Counted from the first letter of the stretch, positions 40,754 to 49,349 are shown. The stretch is 64,000 nt of DNA from an uncultured Clostridia bacterium (GCA_947644595.1 CANSAE010000001.1:124001-188000); one strand, 5' to 3'. Numbers and translations are program-made. The notes: generated by a model not told the origin, from the letters alone.

Positions 40754-43700
40754 TTATACCAGACCGTAATACCGTTCGAAAAATCCTATCAATTTGCTTA
40801 CGATCACATCTTTCTTCTCTGCGCGGCCGCCGCCAAAACGGGAGAGTGGCGGCATGATTTTATCGAGGTCTGTTCCCGTTGTCCGAATCGCACCATCCCG
40901 AAATGCGTTGTCAATGAATGTCCAAGTTTCTTCCGCCTTGAGCCTCTCCGCATCAATAATCATTTGCAGGTCTTTTTCTTTTTGCTCCAGAACAAACTGG
41001 CGCCAATCTTCGCCAATCACGCTCGTTGCATTTACCGTTCGGATGAAGTTCTCAATCAATTCTTTCTTGCTGCGTAACTGCATACTGGAATTGATGGCTT
41101 TATCAATCGTGACAAGGATCTCTTTATCTTCACAGTTCCCATCATGATATTTTTCTACCAGCATGAGAATGTAATCAATATTGATCTCCACCTGTCGGAT
41201 CAGTTCGATTTCAAATACGATATCATCATTGATGCGCTCTTTCTCAGCCTTATCCTTTTTCATCTCCTGATAGAGGTCAAGATAGATGCTCTGGTAATCC
41301 TGCTGATCACGCTCTGAAATGATTTCATTCCCCGAGAAATCGTCAAAAGCAGTCAGAATATTCCTCAGCCGCAGAATAGCACTGAATAGACTGATAAACG
41401 CTTTCTTTGCCTGTTCCCCAATAATAGGCTGTCCAAGCGGAAACTGGTTCAGGAGTTTTTCTATCAGTTCCACATACCCGGGGTGATGCTTATCGTCATC
41501 ATCGTAGCCGCAATAATAATCCGAATAGCTTTTCAGAAGCACAACGCCGCCGGCTTCCTTGTCGCCGAAAAGCGCGAGTGATTCATTCGTTTCTTCCTGC
41601 AAGTCTCGGAAGCAAACGATATTGCCATAGGTCTTTACAGAATTGAGAATTCTATTGGTACGGGAAAACGCTTGCAGCAATCCATGCATTCTGAGATACT
41701 TGTCCACCCATAAGGTGTTCAGCGTTGTGGCGTCAAAGCCAGTGAGAAACATGTTGACCACAATCAACAAATCAATCTCCCGATTCTTCATCCGCTGAGA
41801 GACATCCTTATAGTAGTTCTGGAACTTATCTGCATCGGTGCTAAAGTTTACACTGAAGGTTTCATTGTAATCACGAATCGCAGAATCCAAGAAATCGCGG
41901 GAAGTCTGGTCCAGCGCATCGGTATCAAAGTCCTCGTCCGGCAACACATCTTCCGATTCCGGTTCGTTGGCGCTGTAGCTGAAAATTGTTGCGACGGTCA
42001 GCTTACGTCCGCTTTCGGCAAGTTGACGCTTAAACTCCACATAGTACTTCACCGCCATTGGGATAGAACTGACTGCAAAGATGGAATTAAACCCGGCCAA
42101 CCGCTGACCTTTGAGTGAGTAATAACTATTGCGTTTCGTTTTCTGGTCAAAGTGCTCCAAAATATAGCTGACGATCTCCCTCACCCGTTCCGGGTCTGCC
42201 AGAGCTTCTTCTGCGTCGATTGCAGGAACTTTCTTGTCAACACCGTTATTCTTTGATTTGACCGTATTGATGTAGTCAATGCGGAACGGCAAGACATTGC
42301 CGTCATTGATGGCGTCCACGATGGTGTAAGTATGTAATGGCAATACCTTGTTTCCATCTTTATCAGGTTCTCCACCGAACGCCTGTGCAGTAGTTTTCAA
42401 AGTCGGCTTGCCACCGCTGGCCGCATTTTTGGAGAAGATAGGTGTTCCTGTGAATCCAAACAAATGGTAATTCTTAAAGGCATTCGTAATCGCTATATGC
42501 ATATCCCCAAACTGGCTCCGATGGCACTCGTCGAAAATAATGACAACGTGTTTGTCATACACATCATGCGTCTTGTTCTTACGAATGAACTTATCCAGCT
42601 TTTGAATCGTCGTGATGATAATGTGTGCGTTATCATCCTCCAACTGCTTTTGCAAAATGCGTGTTGATGTGTTGCTATTGGCTGCACCTTTCTCAAAACG
42701 GTCATACTCTTTCATGGTCTGGTAATCCAGGTCTTTGCGGTCAACCACAAAAAGCACCTTATCGATATACGGCAGCGCAGACGCAAGCTGCGCTGTTTTG
42801 AACGATGTCAAGGTCTTTCCGCTGCCCGTAGTATGCCAAATATAACCACCTGCATCGGTAGTACCCATCATTTTGTAGTTTGATGAAACCTCTATCCGGT
42901 TCAGTATCCGTTCCGTAGCGGCAATTTGATAAGGACGCATGACCAGTAGCATATCTTCCGCGGTGAATACACAATACTTCGTCAAGATATTCAGCAAGGT
43001 GTGCTTGGCGAAAAAGGTCTTTGTGAAATCTACAAGGTCGGGAATGGTTTTGTTATTCGCGTCCGCCCAAAATGAAGTGAATTCAAAGCTGTTGCTGGTC
43101 TTTTTGCTTCGCTTGCGTCCACCGTCTCCCAGTTCTTTGATGCGGCTGCTGCGGGTCGTGTTGGAATAATACTTGGTATGTGTGCCGTTGGAAATCACGA
43201 AGATTTGCACATACTCGTACAACCCGCTGGCGGCCCAAAAGCTGTCCCGCTGATAGCGGTTGATTTGATTGAACGCTTCCCGGATCGCCACACCCCGGCG
43301 TTTTAATTCCACATGGACCAGCGGCAGACCGTTCACGAGGATAGTCACATCGTAGCGGGTATCATGCTTGCCGCCGGTTTCCGTATACTGATTGATGACC
43401 TGCAAGCGGTTATTGTGTATGTTTTTCTTATCAATCAGATAGATATTCTTGGTGGAATCATTGTCCCGGCGCAGAATCTGCACATGGTCGGTCTGGATTT
43501 TTCGAGTCTTTTCTACGATTCCCTCGTTGGCGCTGGCAATGCATTCCGTGAAAAACTGTTCCCACTCACTGTCAGAAAATATGTAGTCGTTGAGCGCTTC
43601 CAATTGGCGGCGCAGATTGGAAATCAGCGCCGCTTCGTTGTGGATGGTCAAATACTCATAGCCCTGTGCGGTGAGCAGGCGGATGAACTCCCGCTCCAGC

Positions 43701-43801
43701 GCCGCTTCGCTTTGGTAGGCGTCAGAGCGGGTGGGATCGGGGATATATTCCGCAACAACGGTGCTTTCATTGGAGGATGCGACCATGTTGTAGGTGTTCA
43801 T
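40754..43801 (-). CDS. hsdR: Type I restriction endonuclease, R subunit
   Basis: A 1015-residue HsdR. The N-terminal nuclease core is RYDVTILVNGLPLVHVELKRRG (D151, E165, K167: the D-ExK motif). The translocase has Walker A WHTTGSGKTLTS, a Walker B/DEAD-like IIFDECHRSQFGDMH and a GFTGTPIF helicase motif. A long C-terminal region interacts with the methyltransferase. It is complete. The gene begins with a 4-base overlap with the end of hsdS and is last in the operon, followed by a terminator. It translocates and cuts unmodified DNA together with HsdM and HsdS. Confidence 0.95.
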   Translation of the reverse strand: MNTYNMVASSNESTVVAEYIPDPTRSDAYQSEAALEREFIRLLTAQGYEYLTIHNEAALISNLRRQLEALNDYIFSDSEWEQFFTECIASANEGIVEKTRKIQTDHVQILRRDNDSTKNIYLIDKKNIHNNRLQVINQYTETGGKHDTRYDVTILVNGLPLVHVELKRRGVAIREAFNQINRYQRDSFWAASGLYEYVQIFVISNGTHTKYYSNTTRSSRIKELGDGGRKRSKKTSNSFEFTSFWADANNKTIPDLVDFTKTFFAKHTLLNILTKYCVFTAEDMLLVMRPYQIAATERILNRIEVSSNYKMMGTTDAGGYIWHTTGSGKTLTSFKTAQLASALPYIDKVLFVVDRKDLDYQTMKEYDRFEKGAANSNTSTRILQKQLEDDNAHIIITTIQKLDKFIRKNKTHDVYDKHVVIIFDECHRSQFGDMHIAITNAFKNYHLFGFTGTPIFSKNAASGGKPTLKTTAQAFGGEPDKDGNKVLPLHTYTIVDAINDGNVLPFRIDYINTVKSKNNGVDKKVPAIDAEEALADPERVREIVSYILEHFDQKTKRNSYYSLKGQRLAGFNSIFAVSSIPMAVKYYVEFKRQLAESGRKLTVATIFSYSANEPESEDVLPDEDFDTDALDQTSRDFLDSAIRDYNETFSVNFSTDADKFQNYYKDVSQRMKNREIDLLIVVNMFLTGFDATTLNTLWVDKYLRMHGLLQAFSRTNRILNSVKTYGNIVCFRDLQEETNESLALFGDKEAGGVVLLKSYSDYYCGYDDDDKHHPGYVELIEKLLNQFPLGQPIIGEQAKKAFISLFSAILRLRNILTAFDDFSGNEIISERDQQDYQSIYLDLYQEMKKDKAEKERINDDIVFEIELIRQVEINIDYILMLVEKYHDGNCEDKEILVTIDKAINSSMQLRSKKELIENFIRTVNATSVIGEDWRQFVLEQKEKDLQMIIDAERLKAEETWTFIDNAFRDGAIRTTGTDLDKIMPPLSRFGGGRAEKKDVIVSKLIGFFERYYGLV

Positions 43802-45054
43802 GGATTCAACTCCTTAAAGGTCAATAGCCTGTCCCGGTAGTACTCATACTGCTTTTTCCGTGCTTCGATTTCGGCGGGGAGACCGCTGGTGAGGTCATTG
43901 CAGAGCGCGTCAAAGCGGTCAAGAATGGCGACGATGCGCTCCTGTTCTGCGAGGGGTGGGACGGGGATTTTTAGTTTTCGCATTTCACCCATTGGAACAC
44001 TTTTTACTGTTCCACCTGCAGCTTTTGAAAGAAACGCCATTCGTATTCTTTGGGTTCTTAATAAATACATCAAAAATTTTGGTAATATCTTTGATGTATT
44101 AGGCTTAATTGCGTAAACGCCCTCTTTTATGTTCCAGTTTGTTGGCTCAATATCAACTAGTGCCGTTTCTCCAATAGTTCCTGTCCCAGAGAATAGTACA
44201 TCTCCGAGTTGAAGATTAGAGCGATTATTGCAAAGCTTCAATGCGTGGTCATTTATACGATCCGTTTTCTCAGTAAAAACCACCCTATTGTTTTGCAATT
44301 CTCTAATTGTAACATAGTAATTTAATGCATCGTCTGTATTGAGTCTAAAAAAACGTCTGGGATTTAATCCGGTATTTAATGATATAATCACATCACCTAA
44401 CTTCATCCACGGAACTTCATCTTCCCCAAATGACAACAATTCATCCCGATAGTATTCATATTGTTTCCGGCGGGCGGTCAGCTCGGCGGTCAGCTCGGCG
44501 GTCAGCTCGGCGGTCAGCTCGGCGAAATTGTCCAGTATCCGGACAATTTCGCGCTGCACTGGTAGGGGTGGAACGGGGATTTTGACATCCAGCAGCTTAT
44601 CAGGCGTTACCTCAATTACCTTTGTTCCATGCGCGAGTTTCTTTTTCTGTGCAAAGAACATGGCTGTATCAAAATAATATGTAAGAAACTTCGCATTTTG
44701 GTTGTGGTGTATGATGGCACTATGACCACTAACAGCAATATCCTCATCACCTAACCAAGCTACACACTTGCAAACATCTTCAATGTTCTCACTGGTCACC
44801 GCCATAACAATATCATTCTTGGAAGCCATTTTCTGCTTTTTCGCACATTCACTATCTATAAAGCTAAATGTTTTATCCGCAAACAACCCATACTTTGTAT
44901 AAATTTGTCCGTAATGAATACATGGAATACCTGTATCAATAAAGTCCTTTTTCTGAAAGTTTCCACCTCTTGACACTGTTGCAATTTCTCTTAGTGATTT
45001 GTATTCCACCCCATCCGGGCAAAGGTTTTGGAGTAGTAATTCTAATTGAGTCAC
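43798..45054 (-). CDS. hsdS: Type I restriction-modification specificity subunit
   Basis: A 418-residue HsdS with two target-recognition domains (about 15-165 and 215-370), each followed by a conserved helix region. The central spacer carries a fourfold AELT repeat (residues 178-193, FAEL-TAEL-TAEL-TAEL), followed by RRKQYEYYRDELL, which has a near copy after the second domain (KKQYEYYRDRLL). The two halves of the target sequence cannot be deduced. It overlaps the upstream NDT-like gene and the downstream hsdR by 4 bases each. Confidence 0.93.
   Translation of the reverse strand: MTQLELLLQNLCPDGVEYKSLREIATVSRGGNFQKKDFIDTGIPCIHYGQIYTKYGLFADKTFSFIDSECAKKQKMASKNDIVMAVTSENIEDVCKCVAWLGDEDIAVSGHSAIIHHNQNAKFLTYYFDTAMFFAQKKKLAHGTKVIEVTPDKLLDVKIPVPPLPVQREIVRILDNFAELTAELTAELTAELTARRKQYEYYRDELLSFGEDEVPWMKLGDVIISLNTGLNPRRFFRLNTDDALNYYVTIRELQNNRVVFTEKTDRINDHALKLCNNRSNLQLGDVLFSGTGTIGETALVDIEPTNWNIKEGVYAIKPNTSKILPKFLMYLLRTQRIRMAFLSKAAGGTVKSVPMGEMRKLKIPVPPLAEQERIVAILDRFDALCNDLTSGLPAEIEARKKQYEYYRDRLLTFKELNP
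44473..44520 (-). repeat. Four perfect 12-base tandem repeats in hsdS (TAEL spacer)
   Basis: GGCGGTCAGCTC occurs four times without change (44473-44484, 44485-44496, 44497-44508, 44509-44520), followed by a partial GGCG. It encodes the AELT units of the spacer helix. In the EcoR124 family two versus three TAEL units changes the gap in the recognition sequence by one base, so this is a place where slippage could alter specificity. Confidence 0.9.
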
Positions 45055-45716
45055 AGCATGTTCTCTCCATTCAAAACGGTTTGCAAACGTGCCTTCAGTT
45101 TACCGCTCAAGTCATTAATACCATCATACAGAATGATATTGTCACCGCTTACATCAAAATGAACCTTCTCCTTATTGAAAAAATCTCGTTGGCAAGTCAA
45201 AATGAGTTTAATGGGATGATTGCAGAGTTGTAGCCCTCTGGCTATTCCCGCTTCATAATAAACACCACCACGATTCCCCGTCAAATCAGCTATTAGGGCA
45301 ACAGAATTTGTTATTTCAGAGGTTATCTCTCCGATAATAGAACCATTAAACTCTTTCTCGTCAATTCGCATTGCTGCGTAATTCAATGAATGAATAACAG
45401 GTTTATATACACTTTCATAAATTGATGCCGTTTCATCAGAAAACATCATAGCCACAAATATCTGATTCCTCTTTGTTATCGGTGGAATTGAAACTCTGTC
45501 ATATTTCTTTTTATATATTTGGCGTAGTAGGGCAACTAAATTTTCACAGCGACCAAAACAATCTCCCTGCCGTTTAATTCCTTGTATGAGATGTTTAGAT
45601 TCAAATGTTTGATTGTTTGTTTCATTCAAGAAGGATTCAACTTCATAGGCCCACTCATTAACATTAGGCTTCTTTGGATTATCAATTAGCTCTTTTAACT
45701 TTTCTTTCTCTGTCAT
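45051..45716 (-). CDS. Nucleoside 2-deoxyribosyltransferase/TIR-like protein embedded in type I RM operon
   Basis: A 221-residue protein. Residues 1-80 are helical and unrecognised. From about 86 it has the fold signature of the nucleoside deoxyribosyltransferase / TIR-like group: QIFVAMMF (85-92), RIDEKEFNG (117-125), IADLTGNRG (142-150) and YYEAGIARG (153-161). Glu155 lies at the position of the catalytic glutamate in such enzymes, which cleave N-glycosidic bonds of nucleosides or NAD. It is joined to hsdM and hsdS by 4-base ATGA overlaps, so it is made together with the restriction system. It is not a normal RM subunit; a nucleotide-cleaving effector or regulator role is inferred. Confidence 0.65.
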   Translation of the reverse strand: MTEKEKLKELIDNPKKPNVNEWAYEVESFLNETNNQTFESKHLIQGIKRQGDCFGRCENLVALLRQIYKKKYDRVSIPPITKRNQIFVAMMFSDETASIYESVYKPVIHSLNYAAMRIDEKEFNGSIIGEITSEITNSVALIADLTGNRGGVYYEAGIARGLQLCNHPIKLILTCQRDFFNKEKVHFDVSGDNIILYDGINDLSGKLKARLQTVLNGENML

Positions 45717-47281
45717 GTACAGTTACCCCCTATCTCCGCAATTATCTCATCAATCTCATCCCGCAAAGCCTGTTCCCGCTTTACAATCTCCGCAATTTCA
45801 GCGTTCAGGGCCACGATGTCGATTTTCTCCCGCGTGTCCTCCTGTTCCACATAGGTGGAAACAGAAAGGTTATACGCTTGGTCTTCAATCCTGCTTTGCG
45901 GGACAAGGCTTGCAAAATGTGCCCGGTCCTCCCGTACTCCAAAGGCGGCAACGATGGTATCGATATTCTCTTCCGTCAGTTTGTTGCTGTTGGTCACTTT
46001 AACGCATTCCTTGGATGCATCGATAAACAGCACGCTGTTGTCCGTTTTGGATTTTTTCAGCACCATGATGCAGGTGGCGATACTGGTGCCGAAAAACAGG
46101 TTGTCCGGCAATTGGATCACGCAGTCAATGTAGTTGTTATCGATGAGATACTTGCGGATCTTCTGCTCTGCCCCGCCGCGGTACATCACACCGGGGAAAC
46201 AGACGATAGCCGCTGTGCCGCTGGTGGCCAGCCAGGAAAGGCTGTGCATGATAAACGCCAAATCTGCCTTGGACTTTGGCGCAAGCACACCCGCAGGAGA
46301 AAAACGCGGGTCGTTGATCATCAATGGGTTTGCGTCGCCATCCCATTTGATGGAATACGGTGGATTAGAAACGATAGCTTCAAAGGGTTCATCATCCCAG
46401 TGCTGCGGCTCAGTCAGTGTGTCGCCATGGGCGATGTCGAACTTGTCGTAGTCAATGTCATGGAGAAACATATTGATACGGCAGAGGTTATAAGTCGTGA
46501 TATTCACCTCTTGTCCATAAAAGCCCTGGCGGACGTTTTCTCGACCCAAAATCTTCGCCGCTTTCAGCAGCAGAGAGCCAGAGCCACAGGCGGGATCGTA
46601 GACCTTGTTGATCTCCGTTTTACCGTAGACAGCAATGCGGGTAAGGAGTTCGGAAACTTCCTGGGGTGTGAAATATTCGCCGCCGCTTTTGCCCGCATTG
46701 GAGGCGTACATACCCATGAGATACTCGTATGCGTCACCGAAGGCGTCTATCGTGTTGTCCTGATATGCCCCCAACTTCATGTCGGCTACGCCATTCATCA
46801 GCTTCACAAGGCGTTCGTTGCGCTTTGCCACCGTGCCGCCCAGTTTGTTGCTGTTCACATCAATGTCGTCAAACAGTCCCTTGAAACTTTCCTCACTGGG
46901 CGTGCCAGTGGCGGATGCTTCGATATTTTGGAAAACAGATTCCAATGTCTCGTTGAGATTATCATCGTTTGGCGCTTTTCTGCGGACATTCTCAAACAGT
47001 TCACTGGGCAGAATGAAGAAACCTTTTTCCACTACCAATCCGGCACGGGCTTCCTCCGCATCCGCATCGGACATAGCCGCATAGTCGAACTCGGCGTTTC
47101 CGGCTTCCCATTCTCCGCGGTTGATGTATCCCGCAAGATTTTCAGAGATATAACGGTAAAACAGCATTCCAAGGACATACTGCTTGAAGTCCCAGCCATC
47201 CACGCTTCCCCGCAGGTCATTTGCGATATTCCAAATCACGCGGTGAAGCTCCGCGCGTTCTTGCTCTTTTTTATTGTCCAT
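45713..47281 (-). CDS. hsdM: Type I restriction-modification methyltransferase, M subunit
   Basis: A 522-residue HsdM, an adenine-N6 methyltransferase. The N-terminal HsdM_N domain (about 1-150; WDFKQYVLGMLFYRYISENL) is followed by the SAM motif DPACGSGSLLLKAA and the catalytic motif IVSNPPYSIKW. It is first in an operon of four genes, each linked to the next by a 4-base overlap: hsdM, the NDT-like gene, hsdS, hsdR. The start is ATG 47281 with AGAGGAAAG upstream; its promoter is at 47330-47358. Confidence 0.95.
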   Translation of the reverse strand: MDNKKEQERAELHRVIWNIANDLRGSVDGWDFKQYVLGMLFYRYISENLAGYINRGEWEAGNAEFDYAAMSDADAEEARAGLVVEKGFFILPSELFENVRRKAPNDDNLNETLESVFQNIEASATGTPSEESFKGLFDDIDVNSNKLGGTVAKRNERLVKLMNGVADMKLGAYQDNTIDAFGDAYEYLMGMYASNAGKSGGEYFTPQEVSELLTRIAVYGKTEINKVYDPACGSGSLLLKAAKILGRENVRQGFYGQEVNITTYNLCRINMFLHDIDYDKFDIAHGDTLTEPQHWDDEPFEAIVSNPPYSIKWDGDANPLMINDPRFSPAGVLAPKSKADLAFIMHSLSWLATSGTAAIVCFPGVMYRGGAEQKIRKYLIDNNYIDCVIQLPDNLFFGTSIATCIMVLKKSKTDNSVLFIDASKECVKVTNSNKLTEENIDTIVAAFGVREDRAHFASLVPQSRIEDQAYNLSVSTYVEQEDTREKIDIVALNAEIAEIVKREQALRDEIDEIIAEIGGNCT

Positions 47282-47329
47282 TTTGCTTTCCTCTCTGCCA
47301 ATAAAGCGCAAAATCTGTTAATCAGTACC

Positions 47330-47358
47330 AGTTTAACACGAACAGGAAGAATATTCAA
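47330..47358 (-). promoter_or_regulatory. Promoter of the RM operon
   Basis: On the minus strand: TTGAAT (47353-47358), 17 bases, TAAACT (47330-47335). The corresponding site in element B (54938-54966) now drives the AraC gene. It is divergent from the mntA promoter. Confidence 0.6.
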
Positions 47359-47433
47359 GCAAGGGTCTCAGCAGAAAATCGATTCTCACGTATTCTTTGT
47401 TTACTGCGGCGCAGATTTTGCATGGCAAGGCTG

Positions 47434-47462
47434 TTGCAAATCTTTTGCTCATGGGGTATACT
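47434..47462 (+). promoter_or_regulatory. Promoter of mntA-hepT
   Basis: TTGCAA (47434-47439), 17 bases, TATACT (47457-47462). In element B the equivalent spacer is 15 bases and the -10 is TATTCT, so it is probably weaker. Confidence 0.6.
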
Positions 47463-47485
47463 ATTATCAGAAAGGAGGCGTTGTC

Positions 47486-47782
47486 ATGCCTTACACGATC
47501 GACGAATTGCGGAGCATCATCTCCCCTATCGCTGCGGAACACGGCGTGAAGAGCGTATCTCTGTTCGGTTCTTATTCCAAAGGCAACGCTTCCGCAGATA
47601 GCGATATCGATTTGAAAATCGAAAAAGGCCAGCTACGCACAATGTTTCAGATCTGCGGTTTTCGCCTTGCGGTTGAAGATGCGTTGAAACTTCCTGTGGA
47701 CTTAATCACCAGCGAATCCTCAGACACTGATTTTCTGGATATGATTGCGAAAGATGAGGTGCTGCTTTATCGAAGTGCGTGA
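47486..47782 (+). CDS. mntA: MntA-type nucleotidyltransferase antitoxin
   Basis: A 98-residue minimal nucleotidyltransferase with the motif GSYSKGNASADSDIDLKIE (GSx10DxD type, residues about 27-42). In HepT/MntA pairs this enzyme adds AMP to the toxin and silences it. AAAGGAGG lies 8 bases before the ATG. It overlaps the hepT start by a few bases. An open frame extends upstream on this strand only because it lies opposite hsdM. It sits directly inside the right att of element A; element B has a frameshifted copy in the same place. Confidence 0.88.
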   Translation: MPYTIDELRSIISPIAAEHGVKSVSLFGSYSKGNASADSDIDLKIEKGQLRTMFQICGFRLAVEDALKLPVDLITSESSDTDFLDMIAKDEVLLYRSA

Positions 47783-48113
47783 CCGGGTTCTGTTGGGAAA
47801 AATTATTGGTTATTGTCAGCGCATTGAAGAATATTTGAGCCGCTATCAGCACAGTTTTGAGCAATTTCAATCGGATCATCTATTTCAAGATGCCTGTTGC
47901 ATGTGTGTTGTTCAAATCGGCGAATTGTCTACACAGTTGTCTGACGATGTTCGGAAAGCAAATTCCTCCATTCCATGGCGAATCATTAAAGATACACGAA
48001 ATTTCTATGTACATGCTTATGGTTCTATTGATGTCCCTGCTGTTTGGAGCACATTGAATGAGGATATTCCTGCGTTGATGCGTTCATGTCAAGTTCTGTT
48101 GGGAAAAAACTGA
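47775..48113 (+). CDS. hepT: HepT-type HEPN ribonuclease toxin
   Basis: A 112-residue HEPN protein. The catalytic and target motif R-x4-H-x-Y is present in DTRNFYVHAYG (RNFYVHAY), where MntA AMPylates the tyrosine. The rest is helical (KIIGYCQRIEEYLSRYQHSF; ACCMCVVQIGELSTQLSDDV). The likely start is GTG 47775, overlapping the mntA stop (47780-47782); an ATG at 47754 is an alternative without a clear ribosome-binding site. HEPN toxins cleave RNA and may protect against phage or stabilise the element. The copy is absent from element B. Confidence 0.85.
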   Translation: MRDRVLLGKIIGYCQRIEEYLSRYQHSFEQFQSDHLFQDACCMCVVQIGELSTQLSDDVRKANSSIPWRIIKDTRNFYVHAYGSIDVPAVWSTLNEDIPALMRSCQVLLGKN

Positions 48114-48115
48114 TT

Positions 48116-48135
48116 TGACCCACTTTTTGACCCAC
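48116..48135. repeat. Paired TGACCCAC repeats, element A right end
   Basis: TGACCCAC at 48116-48123 and 48128-48135, again 12 bases start to start, matching the pair at the left end. The rest of 48136-48250 is element right-end sequence that recurs (about 85 percent similar by eye) before att 3. Confidence 0.6.
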
Positions 48136-48250
48136 AACAGGAAAAATCTCGGTGGAGACAACGGAGCATACAGCACGAACGACCTGTTGATTTCGTAGTC
48201 AAAAGCGCAGGAAGGGCTTGAAATTCAAGGGCTGGATCGGCTTTGCAACC

Positions 48251-48299
48251 TTCGTAATCAGCAGGTCGTGTGTTCGAGTCACATTACCAGCTCCAAAAA
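48251..48299 (+). repeat. att site 2 (junction of elements A and B)
   Basis: An exact 49-base copy of the tRNA-Thr 3' part, with no 5' half of a tRNA before it. The region 48114-48435 has no gene: it holds the right end of A, this att, a hairpin (CACCTCGAAATC / GATTTCGGGGTG, 48300-48327, then T-run) and the left end of B. Confidence 0.92.
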
Positions 48300-48371
48300 C
48301 ACCTCGAAATCGTATGATTTCGGGGTGTTTTTGCGCGTTTTCGGAACTTTTCGGGGGTGGGCTGTTTTCGC

Positions 48372-48391
48372 TGACCCACATCGTGACCCAC
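48372..48391. repeat. Paired TGACCCAC repeats, element B left end
   Basis: TGACCCAC at 48372-48379 and 48384-48391, identical to the element A left pair. At the right end of B only one degenerate unit (TTACCCAC, about 55436-55443) remains. Confidence 0.55.
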
Positions 48392-48435
48392 ACGGTGAAA
48401 TGGCTGGAAAGGTCTGGAGAGCACCAAACTGGATT

Positions 48436-49025
48436 TTACATGACCTGCGCCATGAACTCCCCCATTTTCTCCGCCGCTTCGTCCTGGGCCTGCCATGTGG
48501 CGTGGGTATATGTGCGGAGAGTGAATCCGGCATCGTAGTGGCCGAGCATTGAAGAGACTGTTTTCACATCCACGCCGTTTTGTAGAGCTGTCGTTGCGAA
48601 GGTGTGCCGTAGGTCATGGAATCGAATGTGTTCCAGTCCCGCATCTTTCAGGATTTTCTTGTGGAGGTTCACCACGGAATCGGGATGGTACATCTCCCCT
48701 GTTTTCGGAGATGGAAACATGTATGGGTTGTCCGGGTGCTTCTCGTGTTCTTGGACGAGGAAGTCAACTGCTTCTTGGGGTATAGATATCCTGCGGACGG
48801 AGGTTTCCGTCTTTGGACGAGTGATGGTGATTTTGCCATTTCTCACCGCTGCTTGTTTGCTGACTGAGATTATTCTTTGCTCAGTATCTAAGTCATCCCA
48901 CAGGAGCGCAACCAATTCTCCCTTTCTAAGCCCTGTCGTCAGTTCCAGATAGAACATAGGCAACACTCCCCTTTCCTCTGCTGCTTTCAGGTATGTGCCT
49001 ATGCTCTCCGCCGGGAGGATTTTTA
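48436..49025 (-). pseudogene. int: Integrase remnant, C-terminal part only
   Basis: Homologous to element A integrase from about codon 190 to the end. It keeps TTGLRKGELVALLW, HDLRHTFATTAL and the tyrosine, so the catalytic half could fold, but the arm- and core-binding domains are gone. A start at 48966 (MLPMFYLELTTG) is open but has no good ribosome-binding site. The break is at about 49025, where the sequence jumps to the equivalent of the oriT hairpin of A. The first 513 bases from the left end match A without visible difference; beyond that, similarity drops to about 88 percent. Confidence 0.9.
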
Positions 49026-49191
49026 TTACCCAATTGGGTAGGGTTGATGGTTTGTTTCTGTCATAAGATTTTCCAAATTTATTCTCTTATGTTTGATACC
49101 CGAAAACGAACCTTTCCTGTCAAGAATGAAAAATAAAAGACTGTGTTCAGATGCACACAGTCTTTTTACTCATATTTTCAGTTTATATCAG

Positions 49192-49320
49192 ACCGTAATA
49201 CCGTTCGAAAAATCCTATCAATTTGCTTACGATCACATCTTTCTTCTCTGCCCGCCTCCGCCGAAACGGGAGAGCAGCATGATTTTATCGAGGTCTATTC
49301 CCGTAGTCTGAATCGCACTA
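49192..49320 (-). pseudogene. hsdR: hsdR 3' remnant
   Basis: About 130 bases matching the last 45 codons of element A hsdR (LDKIMPPLSRFGGG... end). It has a small deletion and a frameshift (LDKIMLLSRFGGGG, then stop). It proves that B once carried the same RM operon. Together with the degenerate terminator and spacer (49027-49191) and the piece up to the next hairpin, it fills the 49026-49415 gap, which has no intact gene. Confidence 0.85.
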
Positions 49321-49349
49321 TAAAAGTGTCTGTTCATTATGATAAATAG

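Larger units (their letters stand above)
37060..48299. mobile_element. Integrative mobilisable element A in tRNA-Thr
   Basis: About 11.2 kb bounded by att sites 1 and 2. The order is att, arm-type repeats, integrase, small membrane protein, relaxase (frameshifted), mobC, candidate oriT, type I RM operon, divergent MntA/HepT, arm-type repeats, att. There is a relaxase but no conjugation (type IV secretion, coupling protein) genes, so it would need helper functions to transfer. It is arranged head-to-tail with a related element B. Confidence 0.88.

Noticed and set aside
44473-44520. CRISPR-like array
   Set aside because: The 12-base repeats have no spacers and lie in frame inside hsdS. No CRISPR array or cas gene was seen anywhere in the window.
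45674-47782. A 702-codon open frame on the plus strand
   Set aside because: Most of it lies opposite hsdM, which has clear methyltransferase motifs. Only its last 98 codons (mntA, from ATG 47486 with its own ribosome-binding site) are real.
48251-48299. A second tRNA-Thr gene (and a third at 55559)
   Set aside because: Only the 3' part is present; the acceptor 5' strand and D-arm are missing. They are att copies.
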